A program made the position numbers and the translations under genes. DNA of 43,633 nucleotides from JAVBLG01 sp031553655. Its GTDB lineage: Bacteria; Desulfobacterota; Desulfovibrionia; Desulfovibrionales; Desulfovibrionaceae. The DNA lies in contig JAVBLG010000033.1 of NCBI GenBank assembly GCA_031553655.1, forward strand, positions 1 through 43,633, written 5' to 3'. Positions 1-7,274 of this stretch are shown here, in pieces (the first letter of the stretch is position 1; the number at the start of each line of letters is the position of its first letter). Below the pieces are notes generated by a model. It ran no database searches. It saw nothing but the letters and a program-made list of their open reading frames with translations, and was not told the DNA's origin.

Positions 1-103
1 GATTTTCAGGTATGGCGAAAAAAAGACCCAGGCGCGGGAAAATGATACTGAACACAGACATGCATAAAGACAATAACAGAAGCCATCCAAAGACATCCTT
101 CAT
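1..103 (-). CDS. Small membrane protein, partial (runs off window)
   Basis: An ATG at 103 (reading leftward) follows a GGAGAG Shine-Dalgarno sequence 5 nt upstream and opens 34 codons before the window ends. The visible N-terminus, MKDVFGWLLLLSLCMSVFS, is strongly hydrophobic and looks like a signal anchor or membrane segment. It lies 34 nt downstream of the phage repressor gene on the same strand, so it may be co-transcribed with the repressor as a lysogenic accessory gene. No family is recognised. The open frame, the good ribosome binding site and the hydrophobic start support it, but its length is unknown. Confidence 0.4.
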   Translation of the reverse strand, partial: MKDVFGWLLLLSLCMSVFSIIFPRLGLFFAIPEN

Positions 104-136
104 AGCCTCTCCAATCTCCAGCAAATCTACGAATTT

Positions 137-844
137 TTATAACCTTCTCCGGATGAAAATCACCGGAGCGATATAATCTATCTGGCTGGTTAATTGCTCA
201 AGTATAAAGCTTTTCTGGTGGCCTTGGCAATCTCTTTCCGCAAGCCATCCTCGGAATTGGGTGTAACCCACCCGCGCCCCCTCCCCGAGGAAAAGTTTAA
301 GTGCCCCTTTATCATCTCGTAATCGCAGGAAAACAGCTTCTCCGGGCAGGGCAATTTGGTCGGGATCGCAAAAACATAAATGTCCGGATGCTATTCCGGC
401 GGGCACCATACTTTCGCCGCTGGCAACCACGGCCACCGCGCGCGGCCCCAGCGCGATGGGCGATGCCGTGATGTTGTAAGGCATAATCTGCTCTATTCCT
501 TCAACCCCGCAAGAGGCCAGACCCACCACCGGCACCGGAGATGTCATGATGCTGGTGGGCGCAGGCTTGACTTCCGGGGGAGGCATTGTCTGTTGGAGGT
601 CTGTGCCCTCGGGGTCGCCTTCTCCTGTTACTAACCAGCGCAAGTTAAAACCCAGCTTAAGTTCAATATTTTCTATATCTTCAGCGCTAGGCCATTGTCC
701 TTTTTCCCATTTTTGCATTTTGCCATGCGTAATGCCCAAAAAGCGTGCAAAGGCCAGCTTGCTGTCTTGCATATTCTTTTGAAGAGCAAGTAAGCAAAAT
801 TTTTTATAAATTATTTCAAAATGTTGAGAAAAATCTTTTTTCAT
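137..844 (-). CDS. Phage CI-like repressor with S24 peptidase domain
   Basis: 235 residues. The N-terminal part (about 1-75) looks like a helix-turn-helix DNA-binding domain (LAFARFLGITHGKMQKWEKG). After a Pro-rich linker, the C-terminal half (about 105-235) resembles the LexA/CI S24 peptidase fold, with the nucleophile Ser in ASGESMVP and the general-base Lys in GALKLFLGE. Such proteins hold a prophage silent and self-cleave when RecA is activated. It is transcribed away from the early genes starting at 959. The gap between them holds a promoter with paired repeats, as expected of a lysogeny switch. Both catalytic residues are visible, so it is probably inducible. Confidence 0.88.
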   Translation of the reverse strand: MKKDFSQHFEIIYKKFCLLALQKNMQDSKLAFARFLGITHGKMQKWEKGQWPSAEDIENIELKLGFNLRWLVTGEGDPEGTDLQQTMPPPEVKPAPTSIMTSPVPVVGLASCGVEGIEQIMPYNITASPIALGPRAVAVVASGESMVPAGIASGHLCFCDPDQIALPGEAVFLRLRDDKGALKLFLGEGARVGYTQFRGWLAERDCQGHQKSFILEQLTSQIDYIAPVIFIRRRL

Positions 845-849
845 TAAAA

Positions 850-888
850 TCTTTTGATGTTGACATTAAATTCTTTTGAATCTAATAC
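850..888 (+). promoter_or_regulatory. Divergent phage switch: early promoter with operator repeats
   Basis: A near-consensus promoter points right: TTGACA at 860-865, a 17-nt spacer and TAATAC at 883-888. The octamer TCTTTTGA occurs at 850-857 and again at 872-879, so the two copies are 22 bp apart (two helical turns), one just upstream of the -35 and one in the spacer. This is the expected geometry for a repressor bound on one face of the DNA. Occupancy by the repressor encoded at 137-844 is an inference. Confidence 0.6.
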
Positions 889-958
889 TGAACTTAACAA
901 ATTTCATAAACAACCCAAGATGAGGCTACCAGAAGCCTTTCGCCTAGGAGCATAGGCT

Positions 959-1279
959 ATGCAATTTATTCCCGAGACTAACCTAACCGAAATTGACAGG
1001 CAAGCGAAGTTGTTTGAGTGGATAAACGACAACGAAGTCACATTTACAGCCATGGGTAAACATATGACCGGCGTCACTGGTCGTCCGGTCACCGGTAACG
1101 CGGTAAAGAAAGCTTTGATGCAGGAACGCATGCCCGTTAAAAACCATAAAGCCTTGCGTGATGCTTATCCCAATCTTCCGGTGGAGCTTTTGCCCGAGCC
1201 ACGGAATGTGCCGACCGGCCCCCGTCCTAAAATTCCCCGCAGTCCAGCCCTGGAACAGCAACAACAGCAGTCCGTATAA
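959..1279 (+). CDS. Putative Cro-like early phage regulator
   Basis: 106 residues, first gene of the rightward early operon, with AGGAG 8 nt before the ATG. The central part (about 20-60) has the look of a small helix-turn-helix protein with a TGRPVTGNAVKKAL stretch that could form a recognition helix. The C-terminus is Pro-rich and ends in a run of Gln. Its position directly opposite the S24 repressor, across a shared operator region, is where Cro-type proteins sit. The sequence itself is not diagnostic, so the role rests mainly on context. Confidence 0.5.
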   Translation: MQFIPETNLTEIDRQAKLFEWINDNEVTFTAMGKHMTGVTGRPVTGNAVKKALMQERMPVKNHKALRDAYPNLPVELLPEPRNVPTGPRPKIPRSPALEQQQQQSV

Positions 1280-1346
1280 CATCACCATTTTAACGATATC
1301 AGCATTTTTGCGCCCCTGACCATGAAAATAACCGGAGTGCAACAGC

Positions 1347-1856
1347 ATGACCCGCAATTTCAGCCCACCAAAATATCCGTCGCTTGTCGCCCTGGCGCAC
1401 AAATGCGTTCTGAACGCGCCGAACGGTCTTGATGCTTACGACATCGCCCCGCTGGCCGGTTACGAAGGCCGCTCCGGCTACGCCACCATGATGGCCGAGC
1501 TGACCCAGCCCGACCGCAAGTGCGACATGGATCGCCTGTTGCCCATTATGGATGCCACCGGTTCCGACGCGCCCGTGGAGTTTCTGGCCCGGCACCGGGG
1601 CGGCGTGTTCATTCGCGTGCCCGAACCGGCCCAGAGCAATGCCGAGCTGGTGCAGGCGCTGGCCGCCAGTATCAAAGAGTTTGGCGAATTCGCCGCCGAA
1701 GCTGCCAGCGGCATTGCCGACGGGCGCGTCGCCCGCGACGAGCTGGACCGCATACTGAAAGAGGGCCAGGAATCGATGGAAGCCATTATGGCCATGATGA
1801 AGCTGGCCCGCGTAACCCACGAAGCGCAGTATGGCCCGTATGGAGGCCGCCCATGA
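1347..1856 (+). CDS. Phage regulatory protein, CII/CP76-like
   Basis: 169 residues. The first 90 residues resemble the CP76-type phage regulatory CII family: a helical DNA-binding start (LVALAHKCVLNAPNGLDAYDIA), a GYEGRSGYATMMAEL segment, then a stretch ending RHRGGVFIRVPEP. The remaining 70 residues are helical and rich in Ala, Glu and Met, possibly an oligomerisation coiled coil. In P2-like and related phages such proteins activate lysogeny promoters. It lies second in the early operon, and its stop overlaps the next start (ATGA). Family assignment is by pattern memory. Confidence 0.55.
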   Translation: MTRNFSPPKYPSLVALAHKCVLNAPNGLDAYDIAPLAGYEGRSGYATMMAELTQPDRKCDMDRLLPIMDATGSDAPVEFLARHRGGVFIRVPEPAQSNAELVQALAASIKEFGEFAAEAASGIADGRVARDELDRILKEGQESMEAIMAMMKLARVTHEAQYGPYGGRP

Positions 1857-2032
1857 AAGCGTCGCCTGTATTCGGCCCCCAGGGGCGCGTGAGCGAGCTT
1901 GCGCGGCACGACGGCCCGACCTTTGTCTGCCGGGTGCGTATCGATAACGCGCGCCTGCTGGTGTGCGGAAGCCTCGCGGCGGTGATGATCTGGGTGCGCC
2001 TGGCGCTGGAATGCGCCGGGGCGGGCAAATGA
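1853..2032 (+). CDS. Small phage protein, 59 aa
   Basis: Starts at the ATG that overlaps the stop of the CII-like gene (ATGA) and ends in another ATGA overlap. The product has a polar N-terminus and a hydrophobic stretch (LLVCGSLAAVMIWVRLALEC), possibly one membrane segment. Translational coupling on both sides supports real expression. No family is recognised. The same reading frame is open further upstream, but that part runs over the CII-like gene. Confidence 0.45.
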   Translation: MKASPVFGPQGRVSELARHDGPTFVCRVRIDNARLLVCGSLAAVMIWVRLALECAGAGK

Positions 2033-2157
2033 TTGCCCTCGGCATAATGGCCGCGATCTGCGTCGCCCTCGGCATACGCGACGAAATTGCCGAGCAGAGA
2101 CGACTGGAAGACATGGCCCGCGTGACTCGCGAAAAACAACATGGAGTTGAAAGATGA
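2029..2157 (+). CDS. Small phage membrane-type protein, 42 aa
   Basis: The ATG at 2029 overlaps the preceding stop. The peptide begins with a short hydrophobic segment (MIALGIMAAICVALGI) and continues as a charged helix (RDEIAEQRRLEDMARVTREK). An upstream in-frame start exists at 1963, but coupling at ATGA makes 2029 more likely. It ends in a further ATGA overlap with the next gene. Function unknown. Confidence 0.45.
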   Translation: MIALGIMAAICVALGIRDEIAEQRRLEDMARVTREKQHGVER

Positions 2158-2393
2158 ATCAGAACTATCCCTCGCCCGAAAATCTGCGCCTGCGCAACAT
2201 GAGCTGTGCCTGGGGCAAGCCTCGGCACGCCCCGCGCCACACACTCCGCGCCCTGGCCGCCCTGGGCAAGCGCAACCGCGCCGCCCAACGCGCCGCTGAA
2301 GACCAAATCGGTCGCGACACTTACTCCCAGCGCCGCCGCGCCGTGCTGGACGCCATGGAAAATTCCGCAACAACAACCGGGAGCACGTTATGA
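2154..2393 (+). CDS. Small basic phage protein, 79 aa
   Basis: Coupled by ATGA to the genes on both sides. The product is strongly basic, with Arg-rich helical stretches (LAALGKRNRAAQRAAEDQ and YSQRRRAVLDAMEN). This could suit nucleic-acid binding, but no family is recognised. Confidence 0.45.
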   Translation: MNQNYPSPENLRLRNMSCAWGKPRHAPRHTLRALAALGKRNRAAQRAAEDQIGRDTYSQRRRAVLDAMENSATTTGSTL

Positions 2394-2557
2394 AAGACGC
2401 CTACATCAACGCCCTGAAAGACCACGTCACGGCCCTGGAAATAGCGCTGGAAAACAGCCGCCGCAGCCTCGCCGCCGAAGGCAGGCAAGTGAAAAAGGCC
2501 CGTCAGGCTGTGGTGGAGGCTGAAAAACAGCTTAACACAGAAAACATTGGTTATTAA
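2390..2557 (+). CDS. Small coiled-coil phage protein, 55 aa
   Basis: The ATG at 2390 overlaps the preceding stop as ATGA. The 55 codons read as one long amphipathic helix (LKDHVTALEIALENSRRSLA, then VKKARQAVVEAEKQLN) and look like a coiled coil. It is the last member of the tightly coupled chain that begins at 1347. Function unknown. Confidence 0.45.
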   Translation: MKDAYINALKDHVTALEIALENSRRSLAAEGRQVKKARQAVVEAEKQLNTENIGY

Positions 2558-2575
2558 TCGCTCTGAGGTTCCGCC

Positions 2576-3115
2576 ATGTTCACCTGCGCCCGAAACAGCA
2601 AGCGATACTATGAACTCGACTGCCTGGAGATAATCTTGGGCACGGCGCGCTCTGCGGATTTGCTGGTCTGCCGGGTTTGCCCGCGCGGCAAGGCCATAAT
2701 GGCCACCGCTGTTTATGGGCGGGGGGCGGAAATTGAAGACGACGGCCCGGTTGCTGGTTCAGAAACCGCCTCGCAATCGACCTTGTTGCCAACGCCGAAG
2801 CCCATGCCGGAACCGGCGTCATTACCGCCGGACGTGGAGCCGCCGTCAGCCTCACCGCTGGACGTGACGTGCCCCGGGCGGCCATGGGCAAGTTTCCTTG
2901 CTCAGCTCATCCGGGGCCACGGCGAAGACACCGGCTTCGGCTACGGCCTATCGCTGTATTTTGTGGTTGACCAAGCCCGCAAAGAAGGCTTTGGCGGAAA
3001 TGCGAGCGACTTGAGCAATATTTTTCAAGAATGCGGCCTAAAAGTGCTTAAAAGCCCCTTGCTTACCCTGGTCGCCGATGCGCGCCTGCGCCGCTTTACT
3101 TCACCGTGTGAATAG
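2576..3115 (+). CDS. Phage hypothetical protein, 179 aa
   Basis: The N-terminal third (1-55) contains several Cys residues (MFTCARNSKRYYELDCLEI, then VCRVCPRG). The middle is a Pro-rich linker (about 60-100). The C-terminal part (about 105-179) looks like a compact helical domain (PWASFLAQLIRGHGEDTGFG, then VVDQARKEGFGGNASDL). A weak GAGG site lies before the ATG. It follows the coupled small genes after a short gap, so it is probably in the same early operon. No family is recognised. Confidence 0.5.
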   Translation: MFTCARNSKRYYELDCLEIILGTARSADLLVCRVCPRGKAIMATAVYGRGAEIEDDGPVAGSETASQSTLLPTPKPMPEPASLPPDVEPPSASPLDVTCPGRPWASFLAQLIRGHGEDTGFGYGLSLYFVVDQARKEGFGGNASDLSNIFQECGLKVLKSPLLTLVADARLRRFTSPCE

Positions 3116-3163
3116 ACAACGGCATTATTTAAATTTGAACGCAAAATCACTACTGGAGATGTC

Positions 3164-3430
3164 ATGAGCAAGCTACTCACCCCCGATGAACAGGAATTCG
3201 TTACCACTCTCACCAGTGTTTTACCTCCCGTGATTGCCCGCCACAAGGTGGATAAATTCTTGGGCGGCCTTATATCGCCGCTGACTATGAAAAACGCCGA
3301 CTTGTCAGGTAAAGGCCCGGAAGTGGCTTGGAGAGTGGGGCGTAAAGTGGCCTACAAGACCGAATCCCTTGTGTCTTGGCTGGTCGGCACTCTAGGCGTT
3401 GAGCGTATGCAAAACCTAAATACGTTATAA
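3164..3430 (+). CDS. Putative excisionase / AlpA-like DNA-binding protein
   Basis: 88 residues with GGAGAT before the ATG. The segment ISPLTMKNADLSGKGPEVAWRVGRKVAYKTESLVSWL (shown here as two parts: ISPLTMKNADLSGKGPE and AWRVGRKVAYKTESLVSWL) has the layout of winged-helix excisionase/AlpA proteins: a helix-turn, then a basic wing that sets a tRNA-like -GRKVAY-sLv-WL ending. It is convergent with the integrase and overlaps its 3' end by 6 nt, the usual neighbourhood of a recombination directionality factor. Role inferred from fold pattern and position. Confidence 0.5.
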   Translation: MSKLLTPDEQEFVTTLTSVLPPVIARHKVDKFLGGLISPLTMKNADLSGKGPEVAWRVGRKVAYKTESLVSWLVGTLGVERMQNLNTL

Positions 3431-4624
3431 ATCCGATTGAGGCCGTAAATGATTAACTGCATCGCGAGTGGCATCCGGCAACAGGTGAGCGTATCTCTCG
3501 GTCATCTTGATGGTTTTATGACGCATCAGGGTTTTTATCCGATAAATGTCGGCCCGACCGCTTATGGCCAGCCACGATGCAAATGTGTGTCGGAGCGTGT
3601 GAAAAACAACCCTGTCCCTAGCGCTTGTGCTGTCAGAGTTGAGTTCGCATGTTTCCACCGCTTCGGCGAAAAGTCGGCGCAGAGGGAAGCCATCTTTGCC
3701 GGTGATTTCTTCCGGAAAGACACGATGTACTCCTTTTTTGCGATGCGCGGCCCGTCCACGCAATGCGGCCAAAGCATGCTCGTTAAGCGGCACGCGCCCA
3801 CCTGGTTTGCGCATATCTTCCTGGCGAACCACGAGTGTGGCATGGGCGAGCGAAACATCAGTCCACTCCAGTCTGAGCAATTCACCAAAGCGCAAACCTG
3901 TATTAAGGCCGAGCACAACCATGTCGGCCAAATCCGGAGAAAGCCCCTTGGCCGCGCTTATGAGCGCATCGGCCTCCTCATAAGTGAGAAACCGTTCGCG
4001 CTCCACAACCGCTTTCGGCAGGCGCACGGAGTCGAGTGGAGAGTGCGGCTCGGCGTACAAGGATTTGCCGCCCACAAAAGTCACGCGAGCCAAATTGAAT
4101 ATTTGCCGCATCACAGCCGCATACTGCAAGGCCGTAGCCTCGGATGCACCTGCCTTACGCACGGTTTTCAGCAATTCCTCAATGTGGTCGGAGTTAATTG
4201 CCGCAAGCGGATAATCTCCAAGCAGGCTGCGAATAGTTTTATTAAAACGCCCTGCGTCATGGCTCCAGGTGCGCTTGCGCTTTTGCGCTGCTGGCAAATA
4301 GTGTTGATCAAAAAATTGAGCTACGGTCATCTCCTGTGCGGTAAGCTGCTCGGCCTGTCGACGCTTAAGGTTTTCTTCTCTAAGTTCGGCCAAAGTGCGT
4401 GCCCCATCACCTGTGCGCGAACCTTCCTTGAGTTTGGCCAGAACCCCTTGGGCCTTGTCGGTATTCCACCCCTCAGAAGCCCAGCCAAGCCCCTCTTCTC
4501 TTTGCTTGCCATTTACAGAATAACGTATAGCGTAGTAACGATCAGGCCGTCCGCTTTTAAGACGTCTTTCATCACTTTCACGATATCGTATGCCGGGCAT
4601 TGCCGAAATCCATTTTTGAGCCAT
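3425..4624 (-). CDS. int: Tyrosine recombinase, phage integrase
   Basis: 399 residues, usual length for a phage integrase. It has an N-terminal arm-binding-type domain (about 1-95), a SAM-like core-binding domain (about 100-190, TVAQFFDQHYLPAAQKRKRT) and a catalytic domain (about 210-390). Visible catalytic elements are Arg in NTGLRFGELLRLEW, the HxxR box in FHTLRHTFAS, His in LMRHKTIKMTERY and the nucleophile Tyr in TERYAHLL. It catalyses site-specific integration and excision. The gene start faces the tRNA-Phe fragment at 4752-4799, so the att junction lies about 130 nt upstream of the start codon. Confidence 0.93.
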   Translation of the reverse strand: MAQKWISAMPGIRYRESDERRLKSGRPDRYYAIRYSVNGKQREEGLGWASEGWNTDKAQGVLAKLKEGSRTGDGARTLAELREENLKRRQAEQLTAQEMTVAQFFDQHYLPAAQKRKRTWSHDAGRFNKTIRSLLGDYPLAAINSDHIEELLKTVRKAGASEATALQYAAVMRQIFNLARVTFVGGKSLYAEPHSPLDSVRLPKAVVERERFLTYEEADALISAAKGLSPDLADMVVLGLNTGLRFGELLRLEWTDVSLAHATLVVRQEDMRKPGGRVPLNEHALAALRGRAAHRKKGVHRVFPEEITGKDGFPLRRLFAEAVETCELNSDSTSARDRVVFHTLRHTFASWLAISGRADIYRIKTLMRHKTIKMTERYAHLLPDATRDAVNHLRPQSDL

Positions 4625-4627
4625 TTT

Positions 4628-4720
4628 TGTCCCTATATAGTCCCTAGCTTGGGAGCGGATACAGTGCGTCCAGGTCGAGGCGCTACAATATATTATATCG
4701 CATTAACGCGCAATAATGCG
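4628..4720. promoter_or_regulatory. Integrase upstream region with short repeats
   Basis: Between the integrase start and the tRNA fragment there are two direct copies of GTCCCTA (within 4628-4646), an A/T-rich stretch, and a 7-bp inverted repeat CGCATTA...TAATGCG at 4699-4720. Integrase arm sites, excisionase sites or the integrase promoter would be expected here. Which of these the repeats represent cannot be told from sequence alone. Confidence 0.3.
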
Positions 4721-4751
4721 GTAATGTCCGGTGAACTCCAGAGCCGTTTTG

Positions 4752-4799
4752 GACTGAAAATCCCCGTGTGGGCAGTTCAATCCTGTCCCCCGGCACCAC
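4752..4799 (+). other. att junction: 3' half of tRNA-Phe
   Basis: 48 nt matching a tRNA from inside the anticodon stem to CCA: loop CTGAAAA (anticodon GAA), 3' stem TCCCC, variable GTGTG, T-arm GGCAG-TTCAATC-CTGTC with all five pairs possible, acceptor CCCCGGC, then A-CCA. The sequence upstream cannot complete an anticodon stem (only three of five pairs form), a D-arm or an acceptor. It is therefore a fragment, not a gene. Phage integrases commonly use tRNA 3' halves as att sites. With the integrase just to the left, this marks one end of the element. The intact tRNA-Phe is expected at its other end, left of the window. Confidence 0.8.
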
Positions 4800-4810
4800 A
4801 AAAAAATCAA

Positions 4811-4844
4811 GGACTTAAGCTTAAAAAGCCTAAGTTCTTTTTTT
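4811..4844 (+). terminator. Rho-independent terminator of the tRNA-Phe locus
   Basis: An 11-bp stem (one mismatch, one G-T pair), GGACTTAAGCT / AGCCTAAGTTC, is followed by seven T. It lies 11 nt after the tRNA-Phe CCA. It is probably the original host terminator of the tRNA, left on the host side of the att junction. Confidence 0.7.
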
Positions 4845-4889
4845 GTTGTGTACGTTCTCCAATCCCCCATATGTCCCCTGTTTGGGGAG

Positions 4890-5760
4890 CATTCTATGTT
4901 CAGCCAACTTCCATCTCATAACACATTGCTATTTCTTCTAAAAATATTGCCCAATCAACTTTGGTCCTGCGTTCGGTCACACGCACAAGCCGTTTGCCTG
5001 CAAGGGGTTCCACGGCCAAGAAGATGTTGCATACTCCGCATCGTTCGTACTCATAATCTTCACGTTCAACTGTTCCCGGTTCGGCAGCCAGTGGCAAACG
5101 TGTGGCTCGAATCAACTGCCGAGGGGATTCGTCCATACAAAACAAGGGGCGAAGCGGATCATAAGGACGCTTGTAAGCATCAAGAACTTGCTCCATTTGT
5201 GCAACAAATTCACCATTATGCTCAGGAGGAATAACCCACTGAACCTTCTTCCACGGTTTTAATTCGTTTTTTTAAAACACGCCGCACGGTTTCGTGTGAA
5301 ATGGAGTCGACATATTCAAGCTCCACCATTTTATCTGCCAGCAAACGCAAGGACCAGCGTGCGTACCCCTGCGGTGGCTTGCCACAAGAAAGGGTTATCA
5401 GTCGTGCCTCAAAATCCCCATCGGCCTTTTTCAGATGTTGCCGATCCGCTTTGCGCTTATCCAAGGCTATCTCAAGCCCATGCTCAACGAACCGGCGTTT
5501 GACCCGGTCTACCTTTTTCATGCTGATGGGCAACACTTGCGCAAGTTTAGCTGCGGTTTGTTTGTGTTCTTGAAATTCCCCTTCGTCGCAGCCCAATAAA
5601 ATTAAAGCGTTGAGAACCTTTTGGCTGCCATGTTTGCCACGAGTGGATATCGCCTGGAGTTGGGTCCGTTCTTCTTGTGTCAACGCTATCCGATAGAGAA
5701 TTTTGGGCATAGCTATCTCCTTGTCTGGAAAATAGCATAATTAACTTTTTACGACTTTTC
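4890..5760 (-). mobile_element. IS630-family element remnant
   Basis: This stretch between the tRNA-Phe terminator and the EAL gene consists of a broken IS630-type transposase (next entry). No clear terminal inverted repeats with TA duplications could be assigned. The end encoding the transposase C-terminus is missing, so the copy cannot move by itself. Confidence 0.6.
4900..5710 (-). pseudogene. IS630 transposase, frameshifted and 3'-truncated
   Basis: The first frame (5710 to 5222) gives 162 residues of the N-terminal helix-turn-helix region (LTQEERTQLQAISTRG...) up to VLKK. At a run of seven A (about 5264-5270 on the minus strand) the family sequence continues in another frame (ELKPWKKVQWVIPPEHNGE, then the 98-residue part ending at 4900). 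That part holds the first DDE aspartate (FCMDESPRQL) and TKVDWAIF. Translation stops after EMEVG, before the second Asp and the catalytic Glu. Some IS630 elements use programmed frameshifting at A runs, but the missing catalytic end makes this copy defective in any case. Confidence 0.75.
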
Positions 5761-5775
5761 AGCTATGGCATGACA

Positions 5776-7110
5776 CTAGCTTGAAAAGAAGTCGGCGCTC
5801 CAAGTTACGGCTTCTCCATAGGAAGCCGCCAGATCAACTTCGCTCAAGCCCAGACGCCCCGCCAGATAGACGCTGGCGTCCCAGTTACCGCCCTCATAAT
5901 ATTCTATCAACCTCAGCCACGGCAAATAATGACTTTTTTCTCCGGAAAGCGCGGCTACGATGCCCGGATCCACGGGAACCCCATGCAAAACGTCTTTCAA
6001 AGGCATTTGGGCGATACTTTCAAGCATAGAAAATAGCCCGAGCATAAAAAGCGACTGCACGTTGACGGTTGTGGGCAGAGTGCCCTTTCTACGCAATTTG
6101 ATTCCAAGCGATTCAAGAAATTTAGCCCGCATGGAAGACAGAAAACTCATGTCGTGAGCGCCTTCGTTATGATCAAACGAGGCCAGCATGTTCACGCAGA
6201 TCCACTGCAGGAAAGTGACCCGGCCGATCATGTGCAGGGCGTTGGGAATGGAAGTTATATTCCTGTGTAATCCAAAATATGGCGAATTCGCGAATTTCAG
6301 TAACTTGGCGGTGATGACCGGATCGTGGTGCACGGCCACACTCAGGGACGGAACATCCATTTCATCGCCCAGGCAAAGCGACAGAATGCGCGTGCGCGCG
6401 GCGTGAGAGGCGGGAAGTCTGCGTCCTTGTATCAGCTCCGGCTTGCTGAAAAAGAATCCCTGGAACAGGCTGAACCCAAGATTGCGGCACGTATCGGCCA
6501 TTGGCCTGTCTTCAACCTTTTCCGCCAGCATGATGGCATTTGAACCGCGCAGACGTTCCGCTTCTCTTTCAAGCTCAGCCAAGGTAAGTTGCGCCACATC
6601 AACCTTGACTATATCCGCCATGGGCAAAAATGGCAGGAGGTTCTCCTGCCCGGTAAAATCATCAACAGCAATGCGGTATCCAGATTTTTTCAATTCCTTC
6701 ACGGCAGTGATGATTTCGGGCGTGGGAGTTACGGTTTCCAAAATTTCCGCTACGCAGGTTTCGGCGGGAAGAAGTTTGATGGCCTGGGTTTCCAGCAGTG
6801 ATTCGGTGAAATTTATCAGCAGGCTCTGATTGTCGCGCAAACCCGGATTTACGGTTTCGTAGCCATCGACGATAACGCTCGCGGTAGCTACCGAACCGTC
6901 AACCGATGATATGGACGAGCCGGGCTTTCGGTATAAGAGCTCATATCCCCAGACACGGTTTTTTAGATCAAATACGGGCTGCCGTGCTACAATGCTGTTG
7001 AGCGAATCCGGAGTATTCCCCTCTCCCGAAATTTCGGAAGCGGCGGATTTGGACTCGAGGTCATGGATATTGGCCTGGCTTTTCAATATGGTTTTTATAC
7101 GCTGGAACAT
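5776..7110 (-). CDS. EAL-HDOD signalling protein (YuxH type)
   Basis: 444 residues. An EAL domain (about 35-230) is followed by an HDOD domain (about 235-430, SLCLGDEMDVPSLSVAVHHD...). The EAL signature is replaced by YELLYR, as in YuxH-type proteins. Other residues associated with the phosphodiesterase site are present: Asn in LLINFTES, Glu in AEILETV, the pair in AVDDFTG, Lys in IVKVDV, Glu in AEKVED and Gln in SLFQGFFFSKP. Such proteins act in c-di-GMP signalling, either as phosphodiesterases or as inactive sensors, often affecting motility. It stands alone between an IS remnant and a divergent gene. Activity cannot be settled by reading. Confidence 0.85.
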   Translation of the reverse strand: MFQRIKTILKSQANIHDLESKSAASEISGEGNTPDSLNSIVARQPVFDLKNRVWGYELLYRKPGSSISSVDGSVATASVIVDGYETVNPGLRDNQSLLINFTESLLETQAIKLLPAETCVAEILETVTPTPEIITAVKELKKSGYRIAVDDFTGQENLLPFLPMADIVKVDVAQLTLAELEREAERLRGSNAIMLAEKVEDRPMADTCRNLGFSLFQGFFFSKPELIQGRRLPASHAARTRILSLCLGDEMDVPSLSVAVHHDPVITAKLLKFANSPYFGLHRNITSIPNALHMIGRVTFLQWICVNMLASFDHNEGAHDMSFLSSMRAKFLESLGIKLRRKGTLPTTVNVQSLFMLGLFSMLESIAQMPLKDVLHGVPVDPGIVAALSGEKSHYLPWLRLIEYYEGGNWDASVYLAGRLGLSEVDLAASYGEAVTWSADFFSS

Positions 7111-7274
7111 GACGTTAGCCCGTGTTTAAAAGACGATACGCCTTGCGTATAGAATATAATATAACATATCGACAGGCGACAAAAAAATATTAGGCTTGAA
7201 CTTAGCAAATCACAAGATTAAGTTTTAGGGTATTTGACCGATAAGATAGTATGTGTAACTAAAAGGAGTCAATT

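Noticed and set aside
4628..4646. Two GTCCCTA copies as an IS target duplication
   Set aside because: They are separated by only a few bases and sit in the integrase upstream region, where arm-type repeats are expected.
3449..4921. 490-codon open frame on the plus strand
   Set aside because: It is antisense to the integrase, which has all catalytic motifs; the frame has no ribosome binding site or family-like sequence.
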